From positions 62,268 through 126,267 of the forward strand of contig NZ_PYBW01000053.1 of NCBI RefSeq assembly GCF_003205575.1: 64,000 nucleotides of DNA, given 5' to 3'. This document shows positions 25,887 to 33,884 of this stretch, in pieces. The notes under the pieces were generated by a model. It was given only the letters and a program-made list of their open reading frames with translations, had not been told where the DNA came from and ran no database searches. The position numbers were made by a program, and so were the translations under genes. This DNA comes from Streptomyces tateyamensis (GTDB taxonomy: Bacteria > Actinomycetota > Actinomycetes > Streptomycetales > Streptomycetaceae). Numbering within the stretch: the stretch's first letter is position 1; every line of letters starts with the position of its first letter.

Positions 25887-25915
25887 TTAGAGTCCGTGGA
25901 GTTCCCTTGTAGGTT
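25887..25915 (+). promoter_or_regulatory. Probable secY promoter
   Basis: TTAGAG (25887-25892) and TAGGTT (25910-25915) are 17 bases apart. The latter is close to the streptomycete -10 consensus. The predicted start near 25922 leaves a leader of about 105 bases before the secY GTG. Confidence 0.5.
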
Positions 25916-26026
25916 GCGGCCATCCCCGGCCGCGTGGCCTGCCGGGAGCGCCCGACCCCCCTTACCAACCCCGTCCATCTGGACCGACCCTCCCGCCGAC
26001 GACGTGCGGGAGGCGCAGGAGGCACC

Positions 26027-27334
26027 GTGCTCAGTGCGTTCGCGCGGGCGTTCAAGACGCCCGACCTGCGCAAGAAGCTGCTGTTCACGCTGGGCATCAT
26101 GGTGCTGTTCCGGCTCGGCGCGCACGTGCCGGTGCCCGGGGTGAACTTCAAGGCCGTCCACACGTGTGTGAACGAGAGCAAGAACGGGCTGTTCGGCCTG
26201 GTCAACCTGTTCAGCGGCGGTGCGCTGCTGCAGCTGACGATCTTCGCGCTCGGCATCATGCCGTACATCACCGCCAGCATCATCCTGCAGCTGCTGACCG
26301 TCGTGATCCCGCGACTCGAAGCGCTGAAGAAGGAGGGCCAGGCCGGGACGACGAAGATCACCCAGTACACCCGGTACCTGACCATCGCGCTGGCCATCCT
26401 GCAGGGCACCGGCATCGTCGCCACCGCCTCGAACGGCGCGCTGTTCTCCACCTGCCCGGTGGGCAACCAGGTGGTGCCCGACACCTCGGTGTTCCGGATC
26501 GCCACCATGGTCATCTGCATGACCGCCGGCACCACCGTGATCATGTGGCTCGGTGAGCTGATCACCGACCGCGGCATCGGCAACGGCATGTCGATCCTGA
26601 TCTTCACCTCGATCGCGGCCGGCTTCCCCGGCAACCTGTGGACGATCAAGAAGCTCGGCAAGATCGCCGGCGGCTGGTTCGACTTCTTCGCGGTGATCGC
26701 CGTCGGCATCGTCGTGGTGGTCCTGGTCATCTTCGTCGAGCAGGCGCAGCGCCGGATCCCGGTGCAGTACGCGAAGCGCATGATCGGCCGCCGCGCGTTC
26801 GGCGGCACCTCGACCTACATCCCGCTGAAGGTCAACCAGGCCGGTGTCATCCCGGTCATCTTCGCCTCCTCGCTGCTGTACATCCCGGCGCTGGTCGCCC
26901 AGCTGACCAACAGCAAGGCGGGCTGGGCGGTCTGGATCCAGAACAACTTCACCAAGGGTGACCACCCGGCGTACATGATCTCGTACTTCGTGCTGATCGT
27001 GTTCTTCGCCTTCTTCTACGTCGCGATCTCCTTCAACCCCGAAGAAGTCGCCGACAACATGAAGAAGTATGGTGGCTTCATTCCGGGTATCCGGGCGGGC
27101 CGACCGACCGCCGAATACCTGAACTACGTGCTGACCCGCATCACCTGGCCGGGTTCGCTCTACCTGGGCCTCATCGCGCTGATCCCGATGATCGGCCTGG
27201 TCGCCCTCAACGCGAGCACCACGATCCCGTTCGGTGGCACCAGCATCCTCATCATCGTCGGTGTCGGACTCGAAACTGTTAAGCAGATCGAGAGCCAGCT
27301 CCAGCAGCGTAATTACGAAGGGTTCCTCCGCTGA
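26027..27334 (+). CDS. secY: Preprotein translocase subunit SecY
   Basis: SecY (435 residues) is the channel of the Sec translocon in the cytoplasmic membrane. Ten hydrophobic segments can be traced. Family motifs include FRLGAHVPVPGV in the first helix region, GIMPYITASIILQLLTVVIP around the plug and helix 2, and GRRAFGGTSTYIPLKVNQAG in the large cytoplasmic loop. The start is GTG (VLSAFARAFKTPDLRKKL) after AGGAGG; an upstream in-frame ATG at 25934 would add an atypical tail. The stop overlaps the adk ATG (TGATG). Confidence 0.97.
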   Translation: MLSAFARAFKTPDLRKKLLFTLGIMVLFRLGAHVPVPGVNFKAVHTCVNESKNGLFGLVNLFSGGALLQLTIFALGIMPYITASIILQLLTVVIPRLEALKKEGQAGTTKITQYTRYLTIALAILQGTGIVATASNGALFSTCPVGNQVVPDTSVFRIATMVICMTAGTTVIMWLGELITDRGIGNGMSILIFTSIAAGFPGNLWTIKKLGKIAGGWFDFFAVIAVGIVVVVLVIFVEQAQRRIPVQYAKRMIGRRAFGGTSTYIPLKVNQAGVIPVIFASSLLYIPALVAQLTNSKAGWAVWIQNNFTKGDHPAYMISYFVLIVFFAFFYVAISFNPEEVADNMKKYGGFIPGIRAGRPTAEYLNYVLTRITWPGSLYLGLIALIPMIGLVALNASTTIPFGGTSILIIVGVGLETVKQIESQLQQRNYEGFLR

Positions 27335-27981
27335 TGCGTATCGTCCTCGTCGGACCTCCGGGGGCCGGGAAGGGTACTCAGGCGCACGTGCTCGCCAAGA
27401 CCCTGTCCATTCCCCACATCTCGACCGGTGACCTGTTCCGGGCCAACATCAGCCAGAGCACCCCGCTGGGGCTCGAGGCGAAGGGCTACATGGACAAGGG
27501 TCAGCTCGTACCGGACGAGGTGACCATCGGGATGGCCAAGGACCGGCTGCTGCAGTCGGACACCGCCGGCGGTTTCCTGCTCGACGGTTTCCCGCGCAAC
27601 CTGGCCCAGGCGAAGGCACTGGACGAGTTCCTCTCCGAGCAGCGCATCGGCCTGGACGGGGCGCTCGACCTGGAGGTCCCCGAGGACGAGGTGGTCAAGC
27701 GCATCGCCGGCCGCCGGATCTGCCGCAACAACGGCGCGCACGTCTACCACGTGGTGTACAACCCGCCGGCCGCCGAGGGCGTCTGCGACGAGTGCGGTGG
27801 CGAGCTCTACCAGCGCTCGGACGACACCGAGGAGTCGGTGCGCACCCGGCTGGAGGTCTACCACACGGAGACCGAGCCGATCATCGACTACTACGTCCAG
27901 CAGGGCCTGGTGACCACCATCCCGGCGCTGGGCACCGTGGACGAGGTCACCCAGCGCGCGGTGGACGCGCTCAAGAAGTAA
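27334..27981 (+). CDS. adk: Adenylate kinase
   Basis: This 215-residue enzyme equilibrates ATP + AMP with 2 ADP. The P-loop GPPGAGKGTQ (7-16), DGFPRN and the Arg of RTRLEVYH are present. It is the long-lid form. The lid carries four potential zinc ligands only in part (CRNN...CDEC), so metal binding is uncertain. The one-base overlap with secY is the classic arrangement. A hairpin follows. Confidence 0.98.
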   Translation: MRIVLVGPPGAGKGTQAHVLAKTLSIPHISTGDLFRANISQSTPLGLEAKGYMDKGQLVPDEVTIGMAKDRLLQSDTAGGFLLDGFPRNLAQAKALDEFLSEQRIGLDGALDLEVPEDEVVKRIAGRRICRNNGAHVYHVVYNPPAAEGVCDECGGELYQRSDDTEESVRTRLEVYHTETEPIIDYYVQQGLVTTIPALGTVDEVTQRAVDALKK

Positions 27982-27998
27982 CCACCCGCGTACGTCCC

Positions 27999-28039
27999 GC
28001 ACGGCCGTGGCACCCCGAACCGGGGAGCCACGGCCGTGC
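27999..28039 (+). terminator. Hairpin after adk
   Basis: A 13-bp perfect outer stem (27999-28011 with 28027-28039) is stacked on a CCCCG/CGGGG inner stem. There is no T-run. TACCGT at 28047-28052, just downstream, is a possible -10 for map. Confidence 0.7.
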
Positions 28040-28117
28040 GGCGTCGTACCGTGGGGGAGTAGCCCGACCGCCGGGCAAGGACCCGGCGCGAACTTACCGA
28101 CGAAAGGCGTTGGCCAG

Positions 28118-28957
28118 ATGGTGGAGATCAAGACCCCCGAGCAGATCGCGAAGATGCGGGTCGCCGGGCTGGTCGTGGCCGAGGCGCTCAAGGCCTGCCG
28201 GGAGGCGGTCGCTCCGGGGGTGACCACCCAGGAACTCAACGACATCGCCGACAAGGTGATCACCGACCACGGTGCCACCTCCAACTTCCGCGCCCACCAC
28301 GGCGGCCTCTGGTTCCCGGGGGTGATCTGCGCCTCGGTCAACAACGAGGTGGTGCACGGCATCCCCGGCGACCGGGTGCTGCAGGAGGGCGACGTGATCT
28401 CCATCGACTGCGGTGCCATCGTGGACGGCTGGCACGGCGACGCGGCGATCACCGTCCCGGTCGGCGCGGTCGCGCCCGAGGTGGAGATGCTCTCCCGGGT
28501 GACCGAGGGCTCGATGTGGGCCGGCATCGCGCAGATGAAGAAGAGCAACCGCCTGGTCGACGTCTCCAAGGCGATCGAGGGCTTCATCCGCCGCCAGCCG
28601 CTGCCGCCCAAGGGCAAGTGGGGCATCACCGAGGGCTACGGCGGCCACGGCATCGGCACCGCGATGCACATGGAGCCGCACGTGCTGAACTACGTCGAGC
28701 GCGGCCGCGGCAAGGGCCCGAAGCTGGTGCCCGGCACGGTGCTGGCGATCGAGCCGATGGTCTCGCTGGGCACCCCGCACACCTCGGTGCTGGAGGACGA
28801 CTGGACCGTGGTGACCAACGACGGCACCTGGGCCTCGCACTGGGAGCACTCGGTCGCGGTGACCGAGCACGGCCCGCTGGTGCTCACCGCCTTCGACGGC
28901 GGCAAGGCGCAGCTCGCGGCGCTGGGCGTGACCGCAGCTCCCGACCCGCTGGGCTGA
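28118..28957 (+). CDS. map: Methionine aminopeptidase, type I
   Basis: This 279-residue enzyme removes the initiator Met from nascent proteins. The five metal ligands are visible in order: two Asp in IDCGAIVDGWHGDAA, His in GGHGIGTAMHMEPH, Glu in LAIEPMV, and Glu in WEHSVAVTEHG. ATG 28118 follows AAAGG; GTG 28121 is an alternative. Compared with the E. coli enzyme, GFIRRQPLPPKGKWGITEGY is a slightly longer loop. The gene follows the adk hairpin and may have its own promoter. Confidence 0.97.
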   Translation: MVEIKTPEQIAKMRVAGLVVAEALKACREAVAPGVTTQELNDIADKVITDHGATSNFRAHHGGLWFPGVICASVNNEVVHGIPGDRVLQEGDVISIDCGAIVDGWHGDAAITVPVGAVAPEVEMLSRVTEGSMWAGIAQMKKSNRLVDVSKAIEGFIRRQPLPPKGKWGITEGYGGHGIGTAMHMEPHVLNYVERGRGKGPKLVPGTVLAIEPMVSLGTPHTSVLEDDWTVVTNDGTWASHWEHSVAVTEHGPLVLTAFDGGKAQLAALGVTAAPDPLG

Positions 28958-29008
28958 GCCGGTATAGTCCGGGCTCGACCGCGAGCCAATCGGACAATAG
29001 GGGTAACA

Positions 29009-29437
29009 GTGCTCAAGGGCTTTCGCGACTTCATGATGCGCGGCAACGTCGTGGACATGGGCGTCGGCATCGTGATCGGCGCCTCGTTCACCGGGGTGGT
29101 CAACTCCTTCGTGAAGGCCTTCCTGACTCCCCTGGTGGGCCTGGCCACCGGCGCCACCGGCGACTTCAGCAGCAAGACCACCACGGTGGCCCACCGGGTG
29201 ATCTTCCCCTACGGGGAGTTCGTCAACACGCTGATCTCCTTCGTGCTGACCGCCGCGGTGCTGTACTTCATGGTGGTGCTGCCGATCGCCAAGGCCAGCG
29301 CGCGCTACCTGCCGAAGAAGCCGAAGGCGGCCAAGCGCCCGTGCCCGGAGTGCCTCACCGAGATCCCGGACGCGGCCTCGCGCTGCGCGGCCTGCACCGC
29401 CCAGGTGGTGCCGCTCACCGTGCCGGCCCAGCACTGA
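29009..29437 (+). CDS. mscL: Large-conductance mechanosensitive channel MscL with C-terminal zinc ribbon
   Basis: This 142-residue channel opens under membrane tension to release osmolytes on hypo-osmotic shock. The N-terminal helix MLKGFRDFMMRGNVVDMGVG and two transmembrane segments (about 14-45 and 72-93) are typical. After the basic stretch KKPKAAKR, the cytoplasmic end carries CPEC and CAAC (C112, C115, C126, C129), a zinc-ribbon-like module absent from the E. coli protein. The start is GTG after GGGGTAA, and TATAGT at 28963-28968 is a possible -10. Placement between map and infA is unusual for a stress channel. Confidence 0.93.
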   Translation: MLKGFRDFMMRGNVVDMGVGIVIGASFTGVVNSFVKAFLTPLVGLATGATGDFSSKTTTVAHRVIFPYGEFVNTLISFVLTAAVLYFMVVLPIAKASARYLPKKPKAAKRPCPECLTEIPDAASRCAACTAQVVPLTVPAQH

Positions 29438-29460
29438 GCAGGGTCACCTCCGAGGTCATG

Positions 29461-29590
29461 TAAGATGGACCGTCGGCTGTCTCGTAGCGTGCTTCGGCAC
29501 GCCCTCGACCTCTCAGGTTCGAGGTGACGCCTGGTACGCACGAGCGTTCCGCATACGGTAGCCGGTCCCGAAGGGTGGATCTCGCAGTTC
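29461..29590 (+). promoter_or_regulatory. infA promoter element and structured leader
   Basis: TAAGAT at 29461-29466 is a likely -10, but the -35 is poor. The following 125 bases hold two stable hairpins: GCGTGC-TTCG-GCACGC (29487-29502) and CCTCGACCT/AGGTTCGAGG (29503-29524). A GGTGGAT ribosome site lies before the ATG. Confidence 0.5.
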
Positions 29591-29812
29591 ATGGCCAAGA
29601 AGCAAGGCGCCATTGAAATCGAGGGCACCGTGATCGAGTCTCTTCCGAACGCCATGTTCAAAGTCGAGCTTCAGAACGGTCACAAGGTCCTCGCGCACAT
29701 CAGCGGCAAGATGCGCATGCACTACATCCGCATCCTCCCGGATGACCGGGTCGTGGTGGAGCTGAGCCCCTACGACCTGACCCGCGGTCGGATCGTCTAC
29801 CGGTACAAGTAG
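29591..29812 (+). CDS. infA: Translation initiation factor IF-1
   Basis: IF-1 (73 residues) is a single OB-fold protein that blocks the 30S A site during initiation. The full family sequence pattern is present: [36 protein letters not shown] and the C-terminal [12 protein letters not shown]. It heads the infA-rpmJ-rpsM-rpsK-rpoA-rplQ set and is preceded by a structured leader. Confidence 0.98.
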   Translation: MAKKQGAIEIEGTVIESLPNAMFKVELQNGHKVLAHISGKMRMHYIRILPDDRVVVELSPYDLTRGRIVYRYK

Positions 29813-29872
29813 TTACATTTGCTTGCTCCGCAAGCGGCAACACGTCAGATCTAGACCCGGAGGACCAGAGTC

Positions 29873-29986
29873 ATGAAGGTCAAGCCGAGCGTCAAGAAGA
29901 TCTGCGACAAGTGCAAGGTGATCCGCCGTCACGGCCGGGTCATGGTGATCTGCGACAACCTGCGCCACAAGCAGCGCCAGGGCTGA
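29873..29986 (+). CDS. rpmJ: 50S ribosomal protein L36 (bL36), zinc-binding
   Basis: This 37-residue protein begins [20 protein letters not shown]. The C-x2-C...C-x4-H set (C11, C14, C27, H32) marks the zinc-binding form. ATG 29873 follows GGAGGACC. The usual place between infA and rpsM supports the call. Confidence 0.97.
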   Translation: MKVKPSVKKICDKCKVIRRHGRVMVICDNLRHKQRQG

Positions 29987-30162
29987 TCGTCCCGCATTTC
30001 TCGTAGTACTTCGCGCGACGCGCACTGTCATAAACGGGCTGCCCGATCCGTCCCCGCCCGGGACGGACTGCCACCCCCGGTTCAGAGGCCGGGGCTCGCA
30101 CACCGAGAGGTGTCCGGGTAGGCAGCTTGTTAGACCTCTGAAGAACAACCCAGGAGCCTTGA
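29987..30162 (+). other. rpmJ-rpsM spacer with two hairpins
   Basis: This is a 176-base spacer without a gene. CCGTCCC (30048-30054) pairs with GGGACGG (30060-30066), and CCCCGG (30075-30080) pairs with CCGGGG (30089-30094). No promoter with convincing boxes is seen. AGGAG lies before rpsM. Confidence 0.45.
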
Positions 30163-30543
30163 ATGGCACGCCTCTCCGGCGTTGATCTCCCCCGCGAGAA
30201 GCGGATCGAGATCGCCCTCACGTACGTCTACGGCATCGGCCGCACCCGCGCCCAGCAGACGCTGGCCGAGACGGGCGTGAACCCCGACATCCGCGTCCGC
30301 GACATCACCGAGGACGACCTCGTCACCCTGCAGCGCTTCATCGACGCGAACTTCCGCGTCGAGGGTGACCTCCGCCGCGAGGTCGCCGCCGACATCCGCC
30401 GCAAGGTCGAGATCGGCTGCTACGAGGGTCTGCGGCACCGCCGTGGCCTGCCCGTCCGCGGTCAGCGCACCCACACCAACGCGCGTACCCGCAAGGGCCC
30501 GCGTCGCGCGATCGCCGGCAAGAAGAAGCCGGGCAAGAAGTAG
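30163..30543 (+). CDS. rpsM: 30S ribosomal protein S13 (uS13)
   Basis: S13 (126 residues) forms the B1 bridges between the 30S head and the 50[38 protein letters not shown] and [19 protein letters not shown] are all family motifs, and the basic tail KKKPGKK is complete. rpsK follows after 72 bases. Confidence 0.98.
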   Translation: MARLSGVDLPREKRIEIALTYVYGIGRTRAQQTLAETGVNPDIRVRDITEDDLVTLQRFIDANFRVEGDLRREVAADIRRKVEIGCYEGLRHRRGLPVRGQRTHTNARTRKGPRRAIAGKKKPGKK

Positions 30544-30615
30544 TCCGTCCCGTAACCGGACATCCCTCCGGCCCGCGGGTCAGCGGACCGACCACCTCAG
30601 TAGGAGAACAGACTT

Positions 30616-31023
30616 ATGCCCCCTAAGGGTCGTCAGGCTGCCGGCGCGAAGAAGATCCGCCGCAAGGAAAAGAAGAACGTCGCTCACGGGCACGCCCACA
30701 TCAAGAGCACGTTCAACAACACCATCGTTTCGATCACCGACCCCGCGGGCAACGTGATCTCCTGGGCCTCTGCCGGCCACGTCGGCTTCAAGGGCTCGCG
30801 CAAGTCCACCCCGTTCGCCGCGCAGATGGCCGCCGAGGCCGCCGCGCGTCGTGCGCAGGAGCACGGCATGCGCAAGGTCGACGTCTTCGTGAAGGGTCCG
30901 GGCTCCGGCCGCGAGACCGCGATCCGTTCGCTCCAGGCCACCGGCCTGGAGGTCGGCTCGATCCAGGACGTCACCCCCACCCCGCACAACGGCTGCCGCC
31001 CGCCGAAGCGTCGCCGCGTCTGA
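30616..31023 (+). CDS. rpsK: 30S ribosomal protein S11 (uS11)
   Basis: S11 (135 residues) lies on the 30S platform next to the mRNA exit. [38 protein letters not shown] and the C-terminal [18 protein letters not shown] are conserved. The first ~20 residues are Lys/Arg-rich, as in other actinobacteria. rpsD, which sits between rpsK and rpoA in many bacteria, is absent here, as is usual for streptomycetes; a hairpin occupies the gap instead. Confidence 0.98.
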   Translation: MPPKGRQAAGAKKIRRKEKKNVAHGHAHIKSTFNNTIVSITDPAGNVISWASAGHVGFKGSRKSTPFAAQMAAEAAARRAQEHGMRKVDVFVKGPGSGRETAIRSLQATGLEVGSIQDVTPTPHNGCRPPKRRRV

Positions 31024-31101
31024 CCTCGGCAGAGTGCCTCGGCTTCGGCCGAAGCTCCGGCGTCTGACGCGTCGCCTTCGGGTGCGAGTGTTTTAAACCT
31101 G

Positions 31102-31134
31102 GTACGGGCTCCCGTTTCGCGCGGGAGCCCGTAC
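31102..31134 (+). terminator. Hairpin between rpsK and rpoA
   Basis: A 13-bp perfect stem (31102-31114 with 31122-31134), with loop TTTCGCG, is followed by TCTTGG. It may partly terminate or process the transcript before rpoA. Confidence 0.65.
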
Positions 31135-31190
31135 TCTTGGTGTCGTACGACGTCAAATAGTGGGCGTCGACACAACTGGAGGATCTGAAC

Positions 31191-32213
31191 ATGCTTATCG
31201 CTCAGCGTCCGTCGCTGACCGAAGAGGTTGTCGACGAGTACCGCTCGCGGTTCGTCATCGAGCCGCTGGAGCCGGGCTTCGGCTACACCCTCGGCAACTC
31301 GCTCCGTCGCACGCTCCTCTCCTCGATCCCCGGTGCTGCTGTCACCAGCATCCGGATCGACGGTGTCCTGCACGAGTTCACCACCGTGCCGGGCGTCAAG
31401 GAGGACGTGACCGACCTCATCCTGAACATCAAGCAGCTGGTCGTCTCCTCGGAGCACGACGAGCCGGTCGTGATGTACCTGCGCAAGCAGGGCCCGGGTG
31501 TGGTCACCGCCGCCGACATCGCGCCGCCGGCCGGTGTCGAGGTGCACAACCCCGAGCTGGTCCTGGCCACGCTGAACGGCAAGGGCAAGCTGGAGATGGA
31601 GCTGACCGTCGAGCGCGGTCGCGGCTACGTCTCCGCCGTGCAGAACAAGGCGTCCGGCCAGGAGATCGGCCGGATCCCGGTCGACTCGATCTACAGCCCC
31701 GTGCTGAAGGTCACCTACAAGGTCGAGGCCACCCGTGTCGAGCAGCGGACCGACTTCGACAAGCTGATCGTCGACGTCGAGACCAAGCCCGCCATGCGCC
31801 CGCGTGACGCCATGGCCTCGGCCGGCAAGACCCTGGTGGAGCTGTTCGGTCTCGCCCGCGAGCTGAACATCGACGCCGAGGGCATCGACATGGGCCCGTC
31901 CCCGACGGACGCCGCCCTGGCCGCCGACCTGGCGCTGCCGATCGAGGAGCTGGAGCTCACCGTTCGGTCGTACAACTGCCTCAAGCGCGAGGGCATCCAC
32001 ACCGTGGGTGAGCTCGTCGCCCGCTCCGAGGCCGACCTGCTCGACATCCGTAACTTCGGTGCGAAGTCGATCGACGAGGTCAAGGCGAAGCTGGCCGGCA
32101 TGGGTCTGGCCCTCAAGGACAGCCCGCCCGGGTTCGACCCGACCGCGGCCGCCGACGCCTTCGGCGCCGACGACCTGGACGACGCCGGGTACGCGGAGAC
32201 CGAGCAGTACTAA
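31191..32213 (+). CDS. rpoA: RNA polymerase alpha subunit
   Basis: Alpha (340 residues) dimerises to start core assembly and contacts promoters and activators with its C-terminal domain. The N-terminal domain has [20 protein letters not shown], and the C-terminal domain has [18 protein letters not shown] and [19 protein letters not shown], the helix-hairpin-helix that binds UP elements. The acidic end is typical. GGAGGAT lies ahead of ATG 31191. Confidence 0.98.
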   Translation: MLIAQRPSLTEEVVDEYRSRFVIEPLEPGFGYTLGNSLRRTLLSSIPGAAVTSIRIDGVLHEFTTVPGVKEDVTDLILNIKQLVVSSEHDEPVVMYLRKQGPGVVTAADIAPPAGVEVHNPELVLATLNGKGKLEMELTVERGRGYVSAVQNKASGQEIGRIPVDSIYSPVLKVTYKVEATRVEQRTDFDKLIVDVETKPAMRPRDAMASAGKTLVELFGLARELNIDAEGIDMGPSPTDAALAADLALPIEELELTVRSYNCLKREGIHTVGELVARSEADLLDIRNFGAKSIDEVKAKLAGMGLALKDSPPGFDPTAAADAFGADDLDDAGYAETEQY

Positions 32214-32339
32214 GAGATGTGGGGCGGGGCGGGCCCTGGTGGGCCGCCCCCGTTCCGTGCAAGTCGTGGCGGCAACAGTGCCGCCACGCCCGCTGCGGTA
32301 CCTGGTACGGCCGCAGTCGGAGATTCAAGGAGTTCATCC

Positions 32340-32861
32340 ATGCCGCGTCCCACGAAGGGTGCCCGCCTCGGCGGCGGCCCGCACCACGAGCCCCTGCTGC
32401 TCGCCGGTCTGGCCCGTGAGCTGTTCCAGTACGGCCGCATCACCACCACCGAGGCCAAGGCCCGCCGCCTGCGCCCGCTGGCGGAGAAGCTGATCACCAA
32501 GGCGAAGAAGGGCGACATCCACAACCGTCGCCTGGTGCGCAAGACCATCACCGACATCGCGGTGCTGCACACCCTCTTCACCGAGATCGCGCCGCGCTAC
32601 GAGAACCGCCCGGGTGGCTACACCCGGATCACCAAGATCATGCCCCGTCGTGGCGACAACGCCCCGATGGCCGTGATCGAGCTGGTCGAGGCGCTGACCG
32701 TCGCGCAGACCGCGGTCGGCGAGGCCGAGGCCGCCACCAAGCGCTCCGCCAAGGACGCCGAGGCTGCCGCCCCGGTCGCCGAGGAGACCGCTGCTGCCGA
32801 GGCTCCGGCCGACGCTGCTCCGGCCGACGCCGCGCCGGCCGACGAGGCCGAGCAGGCCTGA
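32340..32861 (+). CDS. rplQ: 50S ribosomal protein L17 (bL17) with acidic Ala-rich tail
   Basis: The 173-residue product begins [20 protein letters not shown] and shows the family stretch [23 protein letters not shown] 32340 follows AAGGAG; the longer in-frame reading from 32217 has no match to the family. After about residue 120 there is a tail of Ala, Glu and Pro with PADAA repeats. The tail is common in actinobacterial L17 and probably disordered. A strong terminator follows. Confidence 0.97.
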   Translation: MPRPTKGARLGGGPHHEPLLLAGLARELFQYGRITTTEAKARRLRPLAEKLITKAKKGDIHNRRLVRKTITDIAVLHTLFTEIAPRYENRPGGYTRITKIMPRRGDNAPMAVIELVEALTVAQTAVGEAEAATKRSAKDAEAAAPVAEETAAAEAPADAAPADAAPADEAEQA

Positions 32862-32877
32862 CACCGGTAGGTGCACG

Positions 32878-32917
32878 ACGGGCCCGCTCCTCCGCTTCGG
32901 CGGGGGAGCGGGCCCGT
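32878..32917 (+). terminator. Terminator after rplQ
   Basis: An 18-bp stem (32878-32895 with 32900-32917, one mismatch) with loop TTCG-type turn is followed by TCCCTTT. Confidence 0.85.
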
Positions 32918-32945
32918 TCCCTTTGTCCCAGGAGAGGTATCTGTG

Positions 32946-33842
32946 GTGAACGACTGCGCCGAGCCGACCCAGCGTCAGGACGGCCCCGCCGAGGGGTACC
33001 GGCGGATCCGGCTGGACCTGGCCTACCACGGCGCCGAGTTCTCCGGCTGGGCCCGCCAGCGGGGGCGGCGCACCGTGCAGGAGGAGATCGAGAGCGCGCT
33101 GCAGGTCGTCACCCGCAGCCCGGAGCCGTTCGCGCTGACCGTGGCCGGGCGCACCGACGCCGGGGTGCACGCGCGCGGCCAGGTGGCCCACGTGGACCTG
33201 CCGGCCGAGCTGTGGGCGGCGCACGGCGAGAAGCTGCTGCGCCGGCTGGCCGGGCGGCTGCCGGCCGACGTGCGGGTGTTCCGGGTGGGCGAGGCGCCGG
33301 CCGGGTTCGACGCCCGGTTCGCCGCGATCTGGCGCCGGTACGCCTACCGGGTCGCCGACCACCAGGGCGGGGTGGACCCGCTGCTGCGCGGCCACGTGCT
33401 CTGGCACGACCGCCCGCTGGACCTGGAGAAGATGAACCAGGCGGCGAAGCTGCTGCTCGGCGAGCACGACTTCGCGGCCTACTGCAAGAAGCGGGAGGGC
33501 GCGACCACCATCCGCACCCTGCTGGAACTGCACTGGGACCGGGTGCCGATGGACCCGTACGCGGCCCAGGAGGGTTCGCTGGCGGTGGCCACCGTGCGGG
33601 CCGACGCGTTCTGCCACAACATGGTGCGGGCCCTGGTCGGCGCGATGCTGCTGGTCGGGGACGGGCACCGGCCGGTGGAGTTCCCGGGCGAGGTGCTGGC
33701 CGGCGGGGTGCGCAACAGCGCGGTCAACGTGATCCGGCCCTACGGGCTGACCCTGGAAGAGGTCGGCTACCCGGCCGACGACCAGCTGGCCGAGCGCGGG
33801 CGGCTGGCCCGGCGGCTGCGCACCCTGCCGGGGCAGAGCTAA
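32946..33842 (+). CDS. truA: tRNA pseudouridine synthase A
   Basis: This 298-residue enzyme makes pseudouridine at positions 38-40 of the tRNA anticodon arm. The catalytic Asp71 is in [15 protein letters not shown], and the conserved [12 protein letters not shown] and [11 protein letters not shown] segments are visible. Two adjacent GTG codons (32943 and 32946) follow GGAGAGG; I chose the second for its spacing. It follows rplQ directly, as in many bacteria, but after a terminator, so it probably relies on readthrough or a weak promoter. Confidence 0.94.
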   Translation: MNDCAEPTQRQDGPAEGYRRIRLDLAYHGAEFSGWARQRGRRTVQEEIESALQVVTRSPEPFALTVAGRTDAGVHARGQVAHVDLPAELWAAHGEKLLRRLAGRLPADVRVFRVGEAPAGFDARFAAIWRRYAYRVADHQGGVDPLLRGHVLWHDRPLDLEKMNQAAKLLLGEHDFAAYCKKREGATTIRTLLELHWDRVPMDPYAAQEGSLAVATVRADAFCHNMVRALVGAMLLVGDGHRPVEFPGEVLAGGVRNSAVNVIRPYGLTLEEVGYPADDQLAERGRLARRLRTLPGQS

Positions 33843-33884
33843 TCCGTTTGGTCCGTGGGGCCGAGGTAGGGAGAATTCCGGGCC

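Noticed and set aside
31024..31190. Missing rpsD between rpsK and rpoA as a deletion
   Set aside because: rpsD is normally elsewhere in streptomycetes, so its absence here is not a rearrangement.
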